From Deltaproteobacteria bacterium (GTDB lineage: Bacteria; Desulfobacterota; Syntrophia; Syntrophales; JACQWR01): DNA of 49,424 nt. The stretch covers positions 1-49,424 of the forward strand of contig JAPLJV010000011.1 in assembly GCA_026388415.1 (NCBI GenBank), written 5' to 3'. This document shows, piece by piece, positions 35,191 through 43,457 of the stretch; the stretch's first letter is position 1; each line of letters begins with the position of its first letter. The translations under genes were made by a program, and so were the position numbers. Under the pieces are notes generated by a model. That model worked only from the letters and a program-made list of their open reading frames with translations, ran no database searches and was not told the DNA's origin.

Positions 35191-35966
35191 TGGTACACCC
35201 CCTTTTCCTTCAAAATTCCCAGAAGCTCTTTGCAGGCGTCTTCAATGCCCCCGGAGAGCATTATTGCCCCGGTCATCTTGGGCGGGTAAATCCATTTTAC
35301 GGCCTCTATCTTGCTCACCACATTTTCCCGATAATCTGCCGCCTTGAAGACTTTCCGCTCAACTTTTGAGGCCTTCCGCACTCCCATGATGGAGACGTAC
35401 CGCGGCTCATTGATTCCGGTCTGAATAGAAATAACGCAGGGAAGCATGACCTTTACCCGCTCCTGGAGGCCGCCTTCGAGCTCTCTTCTCACGATGAAGT
35501 GACCGCTTTCCACGGCATCAATGCCGATCACCATGGACACGAAGGGAAGTCCGAGCCTGGCGGCAAGAATACCGCCCATAGCGCCGAACTGATCATCCTC
35601 GGACTGTACGCCCGTAAAAATCGCATCAAAAGGAACGCTTTCCTTTTTCAGGAAATTCCGTATCAAGGTTGCCCGTGTACCAGGATCGTGGAGGACATCG
35701 CCCGTCTCAATTAGAAAGCCATCATTGGCGCCCATGGCGATAGCCCTGCGCAAGACCTCGTCGGACTCGGCATCCCCGATGGAGACCGCGGTCACCGTGC
35801 CGCCCGTCTTTTCAACGATACGGACAGCCTCTTCAACCGAGTAGTTGTCCCAGTCATTTACTTTGAAGGGCACTTTCGATAGATCAACCACCTTCCCGTC
35901 GTCAATAATGCGGAGTTCCTCTTCCTGTGTTGCCGGCACTCTTTTCGTGAAAACCAACATATTCAT
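35187..35966 (-). CDS. etfB: Electron transfer flavoprotein beta subunit
   Basis: 259-aa ETF beta. Marks: FTKRVPATQEEELRI at the N-terminus, DNYSVEEAVRIVEKTGGTVTAVSIG, VLRRAIAMGANDGFLIE, DAIFTGVQSEDDQFGAMGGILAARLGLP (nucleotide site, about 110-140), and INEPRYVSIMGVRKASKVERKVF, the contact loop for acyl-CoA dehydrogenases. Two bases separate it from the HdrD-like gene, and it overlaps etfA. Confidence 0.96.
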   Translation of the reverse strand: MNMLVFTKRVPATQEEELRIIDDGKVVDLSKVPFKVNDWDNYSVEEAVRIVEKTGGTVTAVSIGDAESDEVLRRAIAMGANDGFLIETGDVLHDPGTRATLIRNFLKKESVPFDAIFTGVQSEDDQFGAMGGILAARLGLPFVSMVIGIDAVESGHFIVRRELEGGLQERVKVMLPCVISIQTGINEPRYVSIMGVRKASKVERKVFKAADYRENVVSKIEAVKWIYPPKMTGAIMLSGGIEDACKELLGILKEKGVYQ

Positions 35967-35967
35967 T

Positions 35968-37062
35968 TTATAATACCTCCATTAAAATCTCGGACAGCTC
36001 TTTCACCGCGATCCCTTTTTCCGTTGCCGGGTCTTCCAGGGTCATAAGGCAAAAAGGGCAGCTCGTGGCAATCACTTCAGCTCCTTTTTCCACTGCCTCA
36101 AGAACTCGCACCTCGGCGTTTCTCTGATAGGCAGCCTCCACCTCAAAAAACATCCTGCCGCCACCGCCTTCGCAGCATATGGAGTTCTCCCTGTTCCTCT
36201 GAAATTCCAGGAGGCTAAGCCCCTCTATCGAATTGAGTATATATCGTGGTTCGTCAAAGATGCCGTTTTGTTTCCCAAGGAAACAGGGGTCATGATAGAT
36301 AACTTTTTTACCGAACGATCCATTGGGCGCCAGAGAGCCTGCCTTGATCATTGCCGCCAACACTTCCGTGTAATGGACAATCCTGATGCCCAGGTCGCCA
36401 TACTCCTTTTTGAGCGCATTCATGCAGTGCGGGGAGAGCGCAATAATCTCCTTGACGCCATATTCTTCCAAGGCAGCCTTGTTCTCTTCCTGGAGTTCTT
36501 CAAAAAGACCCGTTTCCCCGATCCTGCGTATCTCATTTCCGCAGCAAGCCTCTTCTTCACCAAGCACACCGAACTCTATGCCGCCTTTGTTAAGTATCTT
36601 CGCCACGTTTTGCGGTATAACCATGCAGCGGGGATCATAGGCCTGGATGCAACAGGTAAAAAGCAGTATCTTCGAATCCGTTTCGCTGATATGGGGGACT
36701 GCAATATCGAGTTTATCGAACCAAGCTCCTCTCTTTGCTCGCGAACGACCCCAGGGGTTCTTCTGCACATAAGTGTTTTCAAGGGCTTTCTGGATAGTTG
36801 CCGGGATCGCTCCGTTTTCCACCAAAGCAGACCTCATTTCGATAATGACTTCCGAAGGTTTTACATCCCGTGGACATCTAAGGGTACAAGCGCCGCATGA
36901 CGTGCAGTACCAGGGAAGCGATTCCTCAACCACGCGCTCAAATTGTTTTTTTCTCATGAGCAGGCGGGTATTGAAGGGAGTTTTTCCTGCTTCCGGACAA
37001 CTGCCCGTACATTTCCCGCACTGGATGCAGGTTAATACCCTGGTCTGGGTCTGATTAACCAT
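35968..37062 (-). CDS. HdrD-like (HdrC+HdrB fused) Fe-S oxidoreductase
   Basis: 364-aa first gene of the operon. The N-terminal HdrC-like half has CIQCGKCTGSCPEAG and CTSCGACTLRCPRDV. The C-terminal half has two CCG-type motifs: the first is FTCCIQAYDPRC, EACCGNEI and SPHC, and the second is HDPCFLG, ICCEGGGGRMF and CPFC. In the first, a serine replaces the first cysteine of the classical CxxC (SPHC). There is no transmembrane region, unlike the membrane-bound ETF:quinone-type FeS oxidoreductases next to etfAB in Syntrophomonas and others. The direct etfB linkage suggests it takes electrons from ETF, and it may exchange with the Hdr core. Confidence 0.88.
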   Translation of the reverse strand: MVNQTQTRVLTCIQCGKCTGSCPEAGKTPFNTRLLMRKKQFERVVEESLPWYCTSCGACTLRCPRDVKPSEVIIEMRSALVENGAIPATIQKALENTYVQKNPWGRSRAKRGAWFDKLDIAVPHISETDSKILLFTCCIQAYDPRCMVIPQNVAKILNKGGIEFGVLGEEEACCGNEIRRIGETGLFEELQEENKAALEEYGVKEIIALSPHCMNALKKEYGDLGIRIVHYTEVLAAMIKAGSLAPNGSFGKKVIYHDPCFLGKQNGIFDEPRYILNSIEGLSLLEFQRNRENSICCEGGGGRMFFEVEAAYQRNAEVRVLEAVEKGAEVIATSCPFCLMTLEDPATEKGIAVKELSEILMEVL

Positions 37063-37100
37063 ACTGTTTGCACCTCTCTATTTGCACTAATCATAATATT

Positions 37101-37118
37101 CCGCAACTTATATACCAA
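37101..37118 (-). promoter_or_regulatory. Sigma54-type promoter of the ETF-Hdr operon
   Basis: On the minus strand the sequence TTGGTATATAAGTTGCGG has GG and GC separated by exactly ten bases, with TGG-A at the -24 side and TTGC at the -12 side (consensus TGGCAC-N5-TTGCW). It lies about 40 bases upstream of the first gene's ATG. The second position C and the A/C at -22 are not consensus. Confidence is raised by a second such promoter in this region and an NtrC-type regulator. Confidence 0.6.
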
Positions 37119-37210
37119 GGGAAAATCTAAAAAAATAGACAATTTTTCAGCAAATAATGGGCAAACTACAATTTTGCAAAGGTCAAGATTTTTTGTAATC
37201 CCTACTTAGT

Positions 37211-38356
37211 TCACCATACTTTTTTTAACAATTCTGCTCCAATTATGGCTTTTTCAACCTCTTTCGAACCTTCATAGATTTCGACGATCTTTGCATCTCT
37301 GTAAAACCTCTGTATATCATACTCACTTATATATCCGTATCCGCCATGGAGCTGCAAGGCCTGATTTGTTACATATACCGCTGTATCCCCTGCATTCCAT
37401 TTTGCCATGGAGATTAGCATCGGGTCGGGTTTCCCTTTATCCACCGAATGTGCTGCTCTCCAGTAAAGGCCTCGGGCAGCCTCAATCCTTGTTGCCATCT
37501 CTGCAAGCATAAACTGTATTCCCTGCAAGCGGGAAAGTGTCCCCCCGAAGGCCTTCCTCTTCTTTACGTGGGATATGGCCAGTTCGAGCGCCCCCTGAGC
37601 AACACCAACACCCTGAGCTGCAACGTGATTTCGTGTCTTGTTAAAAAAATCCATAAGCTGGTAAAAACCCTGCCCTTGCTTTCCCACGAGGTTTGTTAGT
37701 GGCGCTTCGACGTTGCTCAGGCTTATTTCTGTTGTATTTGATGCCCTGATACCCAGTTTCCCGTGTATCTTCGTTGCCTCATATCCTGGCTGATTCGTAT
37801 CTATAAGTATTGCGCTATGTCTTTTATGCGTATTCTTTTCGTCAGGGTCGGTGAGACAGAGGAGAAGGAGATAATTTGCCAGAGACCCGTTTGTGGTGAA
37901 CATCTTTGACCCGTTGATGATATACTTGTCACCCTGCTTTTCAGCCCGTGTTTTGATGCCTGCTGCATCGCTGCCTGCATCCGCTTCGGTGATACCGAAC
38001 CCCATAATGGCCTCTCCATTTGCAAGGGGTGGCAGATATTTCTTTTTCAGCTCTTCACTGCCAAAGGCCTGTATCATTTCAGAACCAAAGGTACAGGAAA
38101 GAACGGCCTGTCCACATCCCGGGTCAACCCGCCAGAATTCCTCTGATATTAAAGAGTGTTCAAAATATCCCAAACCTGCTCCGTCATACTCCTCTTTTAT
38201 AAACGTGCCCACAAAACCGTTTTCACAGGCCTTTTTCCATATAGATAAATCAAAATCCTCTTTCTCATCAAATTCCTTTGCCCTTTCCCTGAACTCTCCT
38301 TCGGCAAATTCACGTGCTGCCTTTCTAATGTCCAATTGCTCCCGGTTTAGTTCCAT
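37211..38356 (-). CDS. Acyl-CoA dehydrogenase
   Basis: 381-aa FAD enzyme oxidising acyl-CoA to enoyl-CoA. It has FAD/substrate segments FGITEADAGSDAAGI and KYIINGSKMFTTNG, the loop RASNTTEISLSNVEAP, and RKAFGGTLSRLQGIQFMLAEMATRI. It ends QLHGGYGYISEYDIQRFYRDAKIVEIYEGSKEVEKA, with the catalytic glutamate in YEG. Substrate chain length is not readable. AAGGAG precedes the ATG. It is oriented with, and upstream of, the ETF-Hdr operon, 148 bp away, so its electrons most probably enter that ETF. Confidence 0.95.
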   Translation of the reverse strand: MELNREQLDIRKAAREFAEGEFRERAKEFDEKEDFDLSIWKKACENGFVGTFIKEEYDGAGLGYFEHSLISEEFWRVDPGCGQAVLSCTFGSEMIQAFGSEELKKKYLPPLANGEAIMGFGITEADAGSDAAGIKTRAEKQGDKYIINGSKMFTTNGSLANYLLLLCLTDPDEKNTHKRHSAILIDTNQPGYEATKIHGKLGIRASNTTEISLSNVEAPLTNLVGKQGQGFYQLMDFFNKTRNHVAAQGVGVAQGALELAISHVKKRKAFGGTLSRLQGIQFMLAEMATRIEAARGLYWRAAHSVDKGKPDPMLISMAKWNAGDTAVYVTNQALQLHGGYGYISEYDIQRFYRDAKIVEIYEGSKEVEKAIIGAELLKKVW

Positions 38357-38413
38357 GTATATCTCCTTAGTGTGTAATGTTTAGAATCACTATTATATGG
38401 TTGCAAGTCAATT

Positions 38414-38473
38414 TTAGTGGCTGGCAACAGGCACAGGGGCACCGCTTGCCCATCTTTCTTCTGGTGATGACAT
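38414..38473 (-). CDS. Possible 19-residue peptide ORF before acyl-CoA dehydrogenase
   Basis: ATG at 38473 sits four bases after AGGAGGG, an ideal ribosome site, and encodes MSSPEERWASGAPVPVASH before a TAA at 38416-38414. It lies between the broken acyl-CoA ligase and acyl-CoA dehydrogenase. It may be a leader peptide, a genuine microprotein, or the start of a deleted gene. I recognise no family. Confidence 0.4.
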   Translation of the reverse strand: MSSPEERWASGAPVPVASH

Positions 38474-38526
38474 TTACCCTCCTGAAGATTTTCGAGTTTC
38501 TCTGTAAGCATTACCTATCGTTGCTG

Positions 38527-39992
38527 CTATTTCGCGTTCGCATACTGCTCCCTCAGTTCCCTTTTCAGAATCTTGCCGGCGGCATTACGGGGCAACTCAG
38601 GAACGATATGAACTATCTTCGGCACCTTATATCCTGCAATCTTCCCTTTGCAGAAATTAGTGAATTCATTAAGTTCCACTTCGTTTCCATTCTTAAGAAC
38701 AATAATGGCCGCAACTGCTTCCCCCCATACGGGATGGTGTGCGCCTATTACACATGACTCCTTGACAGCCGGATGGGTGTGCAGAACCTTTTCCACTTCC
38801 GCAGGATAAACATTCTCTCCACCGGTAATGATCATATCTTTTAGCCGGTCTATGACCCTGATGTATCCTTTTTCATCAATGGAACACACATCCTCCGTAT
38901 GAAACCATTCTCCTTCAAAAGCCTTCCTAGTTGCTGCTTCCTTTCGCCAGTAGCCGAGAGACATGCCGGGCCCCCGTATGATCATCTCACCAACACCACC
39001 ATTCGGAACCGCTTTATTATTTTCGTCAACGACGAGAACTTCCATGTCGTAGCTTGCTCTGCCGCAGGATTCAAGGATATTGTAATCCCCCCTCTCGAAG
39101 GCTTCTTTGATATCCCGGATCGAGAGGTTTGTCGTAACACCCGTTGATTCTGTGGTTCCATGGTGTTCGCCTAAGATATTGCCGAAGGTATCTATAAACT
39201 GTTTGTAAACAGACGGTATAATGCCCGCGCCGGCAAACCAGAGGGTTCTCCAGCTTGAAACATCGTACTTTTTGTAATCGGGGGAATCGAGCATCATCAT
39301 TACCATGGGTGTTGCAAACATGCCGGCTGTTAATTTTTCTTTTTCGGTGTTTGATAAGAAGAGGTTCACGTCCCACCGCGCAAAGATATAAGCCGGACAT
39401 GCCGTGTAGAAACTCCCGAAAAAGGTGTAGTGAGCAGTAATGTGGTACATGGGACAGATAATGAACATACGGTCATCCATGGTTAAATCATTGTTTTTAG
39501 AACATACGCGGCCAGCATGATAAAAGTTCGCGTGGGTTTGCATGACCCCTTTAGGAAGTCCTGTTGTGCCGCTTGTATACAAAAATATATAAAGTGTCTA
39601 ATTGAAGGGATAAACTCTATTATCTTCTCTACAATTTCAACAAACTGTTGCTGAACTAAGAGTATCGTTGGCTCTGCATCAGCAAGCACGGCAGCTATTT
39701 CCGGCGGCGCCAGCCTGAAATTACATACAACGAAGATAAGCCCTGCATTCGGTATGTTAATTGCCGATTCCATGTATTCTAAGCTGTTCTGGCTAAGTAT
39801 AGCCACACGGTCACCTTTTCTTGCCCCTATTTCATACAATGCATTTCCCACCCTGTTTGCCCTATCCTTCATCGCCTGATAGGTTAAAGTTCTATCTCCT
39901 TCCACTTCTTTCATTGCGATCTTGTCCGGATATAACATTGCATTTCTGTTTAGCAACGTTCGTATTGTAGAAAATGTTCTTCCTGTTGACAT
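38527..39992 (-). pseudogene. Acyl-CoA synthetase (FadD/AMP-ligase family), internally deleted and frameshifted
   Basis: ATP-dependent acyl-CoA ligase in two frames. The N-terminal part starts at ATG 39992 (AAGGAGG eight bases upstream) with FSTIRTLLNRNAMLYPDKIA, and reads to FIPSIRHFIY near 39597. The C-terminal part is in the -1 frame, open from 39597, beginning LYTSGTTGLPKG (AMP-binding A3 motif) and including RLKDMIITGGENVYP and NAAGKILKRELRE (catalytic lysine). Intact relatives have roughly 35-50 residues between these two segments, so a deletion with frame loss is the simplest reading. A T5 run at the junction could also hide a sequencing error. Coverage is about 480 of an expected 515-530 residues. 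It heads the acyl-CoA dehydrogenase side of the locus. Confidence 0.75.
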
Positions 39993-40040
39993 GGGGCGTC
40001 CCTCCTTTTTGGGATTAATATTAACTCTTATGTTTAATTG

Positions 40041-40056
40041 AGCAATTATGATGCCA
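40041..40056 (-). promoter_or_regulatory. Sigma54-type promoter of the acyl-CoA ligase gene
   Basis: The minus-strand sequence TGGCATCATAATTGCT matches the -24/-12 consensus closely, with GG-N10-GC spacing and full TGGCA and TTGCT blocks. The start of transcription would fall near 40030, about 38 bases before the ligase ATG. Confidence 0.75.
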
Positions 40057-40131
40057 AAATGATTTTTCCTAATAATAGACCATGTTCCAAGCGTTTTCTG
40101 GTTTCCGGTCAGGACGTTTTGCTGTATAAAG

Positions 40132-40150
40132 TGAATACACGATGTATTCA
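40132..40150. promoter_or_regulatory. Perfect palindrome, probable activator binding site
   Basis: TGAATACA-CGA-TGTATTCA, an 8-bp inverted repeat with a three-base spacer, about 80-90 bases upstream of the sigma54 promoter, where NtrC-type activators bind. A near-half-site TGTATTGA at 40166-40173 overlaps the -35 of the divergent kinase promoter. Binding by the adjacent response regulator is inference. Confidence 0.6.
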
Positions 40151-40169
40151 AAACGGTCAGGGGGGTGTA

Positions 40170-40198
40170 TTGAAAATAGCCACATATAATAATATATT
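40170..40198 (+). promoter_or_regulatory. Sigma70 promoter of the histidine kinase gene
   Basis: TTGAAA (40170-40175), 17-base spacer, TATATT (40193-40198). It gives a leader of about 30 bases before the ATG at 40238. Confidence 0.5.
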
Positions 40199-40237
40199 GA
40201 TTGCAAAATTACATGATTCTATGGTCAATTATTGCCG

Positions 40238-41431
40238 ATGATGGATAACAGGAGAAAAACAAAACAGCAGCTCTTACAGGAGCTGGTTGAGATGGACCGT
40301 CGGATTACCGAAAAGCAAAAGGCGGAAAACGATCTGCGTATTCTCAACGAGTTCAATAAGGCCATTATTGATAATGCCCCCGTTGCTATTTTTACCCTTA
40401 ACAAAGATGGCATGTTCACCAGTATAAATCCTGCCCTTGCCTCTCTTTCAGGCCTGGGTTTGAAGGCTGAAGAAAAACTCATCGGATTCAATTGGCTTAG
40501 AAACCAATACACGATACAATGCGGTCTTGCCCGACATATCGAGGGGGGATTGCGTGGTGAACCCTTCCAGTTATCGAATTTCCCTTTTATGAATTACAGG
40601 GGTGACAGAAACATCTTCATTGATTTTCAAGGGGTTCCTTTAAAGGGGAAAAACGGAGAAATTGAAGGGCTTCTCTGTATTATTGAGGAAACAACGGACC
40701 GAGTGAAGACGCAGGCAAAATTGATGCAGGAAGCAAAGATGTCTGCTATCGGAAAGCTTGCTGCCAGCATTGCCCACGAGTTGAACAACCCTCTTGGCAC
40801 ACTGGTGGCTTACTCTGAACTTGCCGGCAACTGTTTTACGTCGCTTCGGGGGCCAGCGACAAAACAATCTGAATTACAAAAACTTAAGGGGTATCTTAAA
40901 GTAATTGAGGAAGAAGCCTTCCGATGCAAAAATGTAACCACTGATATCCTCAGCCTGTTTCAAAAAGAAGGCCTGGAAATCACCAGGATAGACGTCAATC
41001 AGCTTCTCAGCACTATTCTTGAACTCATGAATACGGATAAATCGAATATAAGATTTATTATGGAAGTGTCTTCGCCTTTACCTTTTATTATGGGTGACAG
41101 AAATGCCCTCCGACAGGTTTTTGTAAATATCATACACAATGCAATGGATGCTACCGAAGGGAGAACAGATGCGACAATATGGCTGCGGACAAAACTGGCC
41201 AACAATCTGGTGGTTGTTGAGATAGATGACAATGGAACGGGTATCCCTGCTTCGATCATTGATAGGATTTTTGAACCATTTTTTACAACAAAAGAGCCTA
41301 AAAAAGGTACAGGGCTCGGTCTTTTCCTGTGTTATGATCTTGTGAACGACATGGGAGGGACTGTCAAGGCAAAAAGTAAGCCCGGATACAGAACAACATT
41401 CACCATTTCTTTCCCGGCACTAAAAATTTAG
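40238..41431 (+). CDS. PAS-domain sensor histidine kinase
   Basis: About 397 residues, cytoplasmic (no membrane segments). A short N-terminal coiled coil (about 5-35) is followed by a PAS domain with [20 protein letters not shown] and a PAC-like [17 protein letters not shown]-type end. The kinase core has the H box [16 protein letters not shown], the N box [11 protein letters not shown], the G1 box DDNGTGIP and [20 protein letters not shown]. All essential residues are present. It is 14 bp upstream of an NtrC-type regulator and divergent from acyl-CoA ligase, so it likely senses an internal metabolic signal related to acyl-CoA metabolism. Start ATG at 40238 has no good ribosome site; a TTG at 40232 and an ATG at 40241 are alternatives. 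Confidence 0.92.
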   Translation: MMDNRRKTKQQLLQELVEMDRRITEKQKAENDLRILNEFNKAIIDNAPVAIFTLNKDGMFTSINPALASLSGLGLKAEEKLIGFNWLRNQYTIQCGLARHIEGGLRGEPFQLSNFPFMNYRGDRNIFIDFQGVPLKGKNGEIEGLLCIIEETTDRVKTQAKLMQEAKMSAIGKLAASIAHELNNPLGTLVAYSELAGNCFTSLRGPATKQSELQKLKGYLKVIEEEAFRCKNVTTDILSLFQKEGLEITRIDVNQLLSTILELMNTDKSNIRFIMEVSSPLPFIMGDRNALRQVFVNIIHNAMDATEGRTDATIWLRTKLANNLVVVEIDDNGTGIPASIIDRIFEPFFTTKEPKKGTGLGLFLCYDLVNDMGGTVKAKSKPGYRTTFTISFPALKI

Positions 41432-41445
41432 AAGGATGAACAAAG

Positions 41446-42822
41446 ATGATCCGTGTTCTGATTGTAGACGATGAAACAAGGCTTGTTGATGCCTTTACGG
41501 TGCATTTAACCGAAGAGGGAATGAAAATATTTACTGCGTCCAGTGCGCGGGAGGCCCTTTCTGTATTGAAGAAAGAGAACATTGATGTTGTGGTTCTCGA
41601 TATACGGCTTCCCGACACTGATGGTGTCGAACTGCTTTTGAAACTTAAGCAGATGGAACCCACTACAGAAGTGATAATGCTTACCGGCTTTGCATCAGTA
41701 GCCACAGCCATTCGATCCATGAAACTCGGCGCCTATGATTATCTGACCAAGCCATGTAAAATGTCGGAGCTTTCCAGCGTAATTTCAAGGGCGTATGAAA
41801 AAAAGATGCTGCAGGTAAAAACTATCGTGCTGGAAGAACATCTCCACAGGATGGGGATTCACGACGACTTTGTCGGGACAAGCAAGGAAATGGAAAAGGT
41901 AAGGAATCTCGTCTCGCTGGTGGCCCTTTCTAATGCCCCTGTGCTCGTCCTGGGTGAAACGGGCACAGGAAAAGAACTTGTTGCAAGGGCCATACACGAC
42001 CTAAGTCCACGATCTCGCCAACCATTTGTTTCCATAAACTCAAGCGCATTACAGGAGACCATGCTTGAGAGCGAGCTCTTCGGGCGTAAAAAAGGGGCAT
42101 TTACAGGGGCAGATAGTGACAAGCTTGGCCTTCTCGAAATAGCTAATCATGGCACCTTTTTTGTAGACGAAGTGGGCGATATGGGCGTGAGCATCCAGGC
42201 AAAGGTTTTACGGGCACTTGAGACGGGTGTATTCAGAAAACTGGGAGACACAAAGGAGACAAAGGTGGATGTCCGCTTCATATTTGCAACCAATAAGGGA
42301 CTCAAAAGAGAAGTCGAGGAAGGCAAGTTTCGTAAGGATCTCTTTTTCAGGATAAACACCTTTGTTATCAATCTTCCGCCCCTGAGGGAGAAAAGAGAGG
42401 ATATTCCCCTGCTGATTAACTATTTTGTTAATAAATTTACCAAAGGGGGCAGGAAAAAACGGTTTTCCCAAGGGGCGATAGATATACTTACAGCATACGA
42501 ATGGCCTGGCAATGTCCGGGAGCTTGCCAATGTCGTTGAGAGATCTGTCCTGATAAGCAGCCATCGTGAGGAGATAGTTGCAGATGATCTTTCCGAAGGA
42601 CTTAAAAATGAGGTGTCATGCATAATAGATACTGAGAAACCACAGTCAGAAGGCAGGATACTAACGCTTGCCCGGATGGAAGATGAATATATTCAAAGCG
42701 TCTTGAGTTCTGTTAAAGGTAATAAAAGCAGAGCTGCCCGGCTTTTAGGTATAAGCCGGAAAAATCTTTACGATAAGATCGGGGCAAGTCTTGGAGAAAC
42801 AGATAAGGAACCAGAAGATTAA
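41446..42822 (+). CDS. NtrC-family sigma54-dependent response regulator
   Basis: 458 aa. The receiver domain has VDDETRL (acidic pair 8-9), phospho-acceptor D52 in VVVLDIRLPD, T in MLTGFAS and K in LTKPCK. The AAA+ domain has Walker A GETGTGKE, the sigma54-contacting GAFTGAD loop, Walker B TFFVDEVGDM and the sensor segments ATNKGLKREVEEGKFRKDLFFRI. A Fis-type HTH (NKSRAARLLGISRKNLYDKI) closes the protein. It is the natural activator for the two sigma54-type promoters at about 40.05 and 37.1 kb. It forms an operon with the kinase gene. Confidence 0.95.
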   Translation: MIRVLIVDDETRLVDAFTVHLTEEGMKIFTASSAREALSVLKKENIDVVVLDIRLPDTDGVELLLKLKQMEPTTEVIMLTGFASVATAIRSMKLGAYDYLTKPCKMSELSSVISRAYEKKMLQVKTIVLEEHLHRMGIHDDFVGTSKEMEKVRNLVSLVALSNAPVLVLGETGTGKELVARAIHDLSPRSRQPFVSINSSALQETMLESELFGRKKGAFTGADSDKLGLLEIANHGTFFVDEVGDMGVSIQAKVLRALETGVFRKLGDTKETKVDVRFIFATNKGLKREVEEGKFRKDLFFRINTFVINLPPLREKREDIPLLINYFVNKFTKGGRKKRFSQGAIDILTAYEWPGNVRELANVVERSVLISSHREEIVADDLSEGLKNEVSCIIDTEKPQSEGRILTLARMEDEYIQSVLSSVKGNKSRAARLLGISRKNLYDKIGASLGETDKEPED

Positions 42823-42862
42823 ACTGCTACCTAATTCTGGCCAATTAGGGAATACATAAATG

Positions 42863-43351
42863 CTAATATACCGCTAAATCGGTTAACCCATTTGTTGGAT
42901 CCCCCTCCGACAGCATTTGACTTAGGACCTTACGCTCTTCAACTCCAGGCACAATACCGCTGATCTCTGCTTCAATCACGGTAGCACCATCTTCTTTGGT
43001 AATTGTGACGGATGCTTTGGCTCGACCATTTTGACCTATAGTCGTGATTACCCAACTGCATGTGATCGTTTCACCGACATACACAGGTCCTTTGAATCGG
43101 AAATTCATGGCAGACCCCAGCCATCCAATCTGCCCGCCAATCTCGGTAACCATGCTTGCCGTTAGCAGTCCATGGCAAATCGGTGCTGGGAGATTCAGCG
43201 CTTTAGCAAAGCGGGCATCGAAATGAACCGGGTTATAGTCTCGCGATATCTTGGCGAAACGAATAACGTCATCATCTGTAAAGATTCGTGAGGTTCTGAA
43301 TGAGTCCCCTACTTGAAGGCCCTCAGCGGCCCGCTGCCTGAAGCCTACCAT
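42863..43351 (-). CDS. MaoC-like (R)-specific enoyl-CoA hydratase
   Basis: About 162 aa hotdog-fold hydratase. The hydratase motif is in FAKISRDYNPVHFDARFAK, with the catalytic Asp and His in DYNPVH, followed by HGLLTASMVTEIGG. It adds water to trans-2-enoyl-CoA. The ATG at 43351 is chosen over an upstream in-frame ATG at 43408, because the family fold begins just after it and GGAAGGGA is nearby. It ends with an unusual tail (about 140-162). It is convergent with the response regulator gene, which suits the local acyl-CoA theme. Confidence 0.88.
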   Translation of the reverse strand: MVGFRQRAAEGLQVGDSFRTSRIFTDDDVIRFAKISRDYNPVHFDARFAKALNLPAPICHGLLTASMVTEIGGQIGWLGSAMNFRFKGPVYVGETITCSWVITTIGQNGRAKASVTITKEDGATVIEAEISGIVPGVEERKVLSQMLSEGDPTNGLTDLAVY

Positions 43352-43457
43352 TTCTAAGGCGTCCCTTCCGTGATCGCGATTGAAGCATAACAGCGAGATA
43401 AGCGGCACGGAGATAGCCGTGTCCGCTTGATTGACTGGTTATCATCTTCCGAAACCT

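Noticed and set aside
26771-37062. Selenocysteine (in-frame UGA) in Hdr or Frh subunits
   Set aside because: All reading frames are continuous with cysteine at the relevant sites and no UGA needs to be read through.
35968-37062. Membrane-bound ETF:menaquinone oxidoreductase
   Set aside because: The HdrD-like protein has no hydrophobic transmembrane segments and no membrane partner is encoded nearby.
39590-39610. Programmed frameshift in the acyl-CoA ligase
   Set aside because: No classical X-XXY-YYZ slippery heptamer in the right frame, and residues expected between the halves are missing, so a deletion is the simpler reading.
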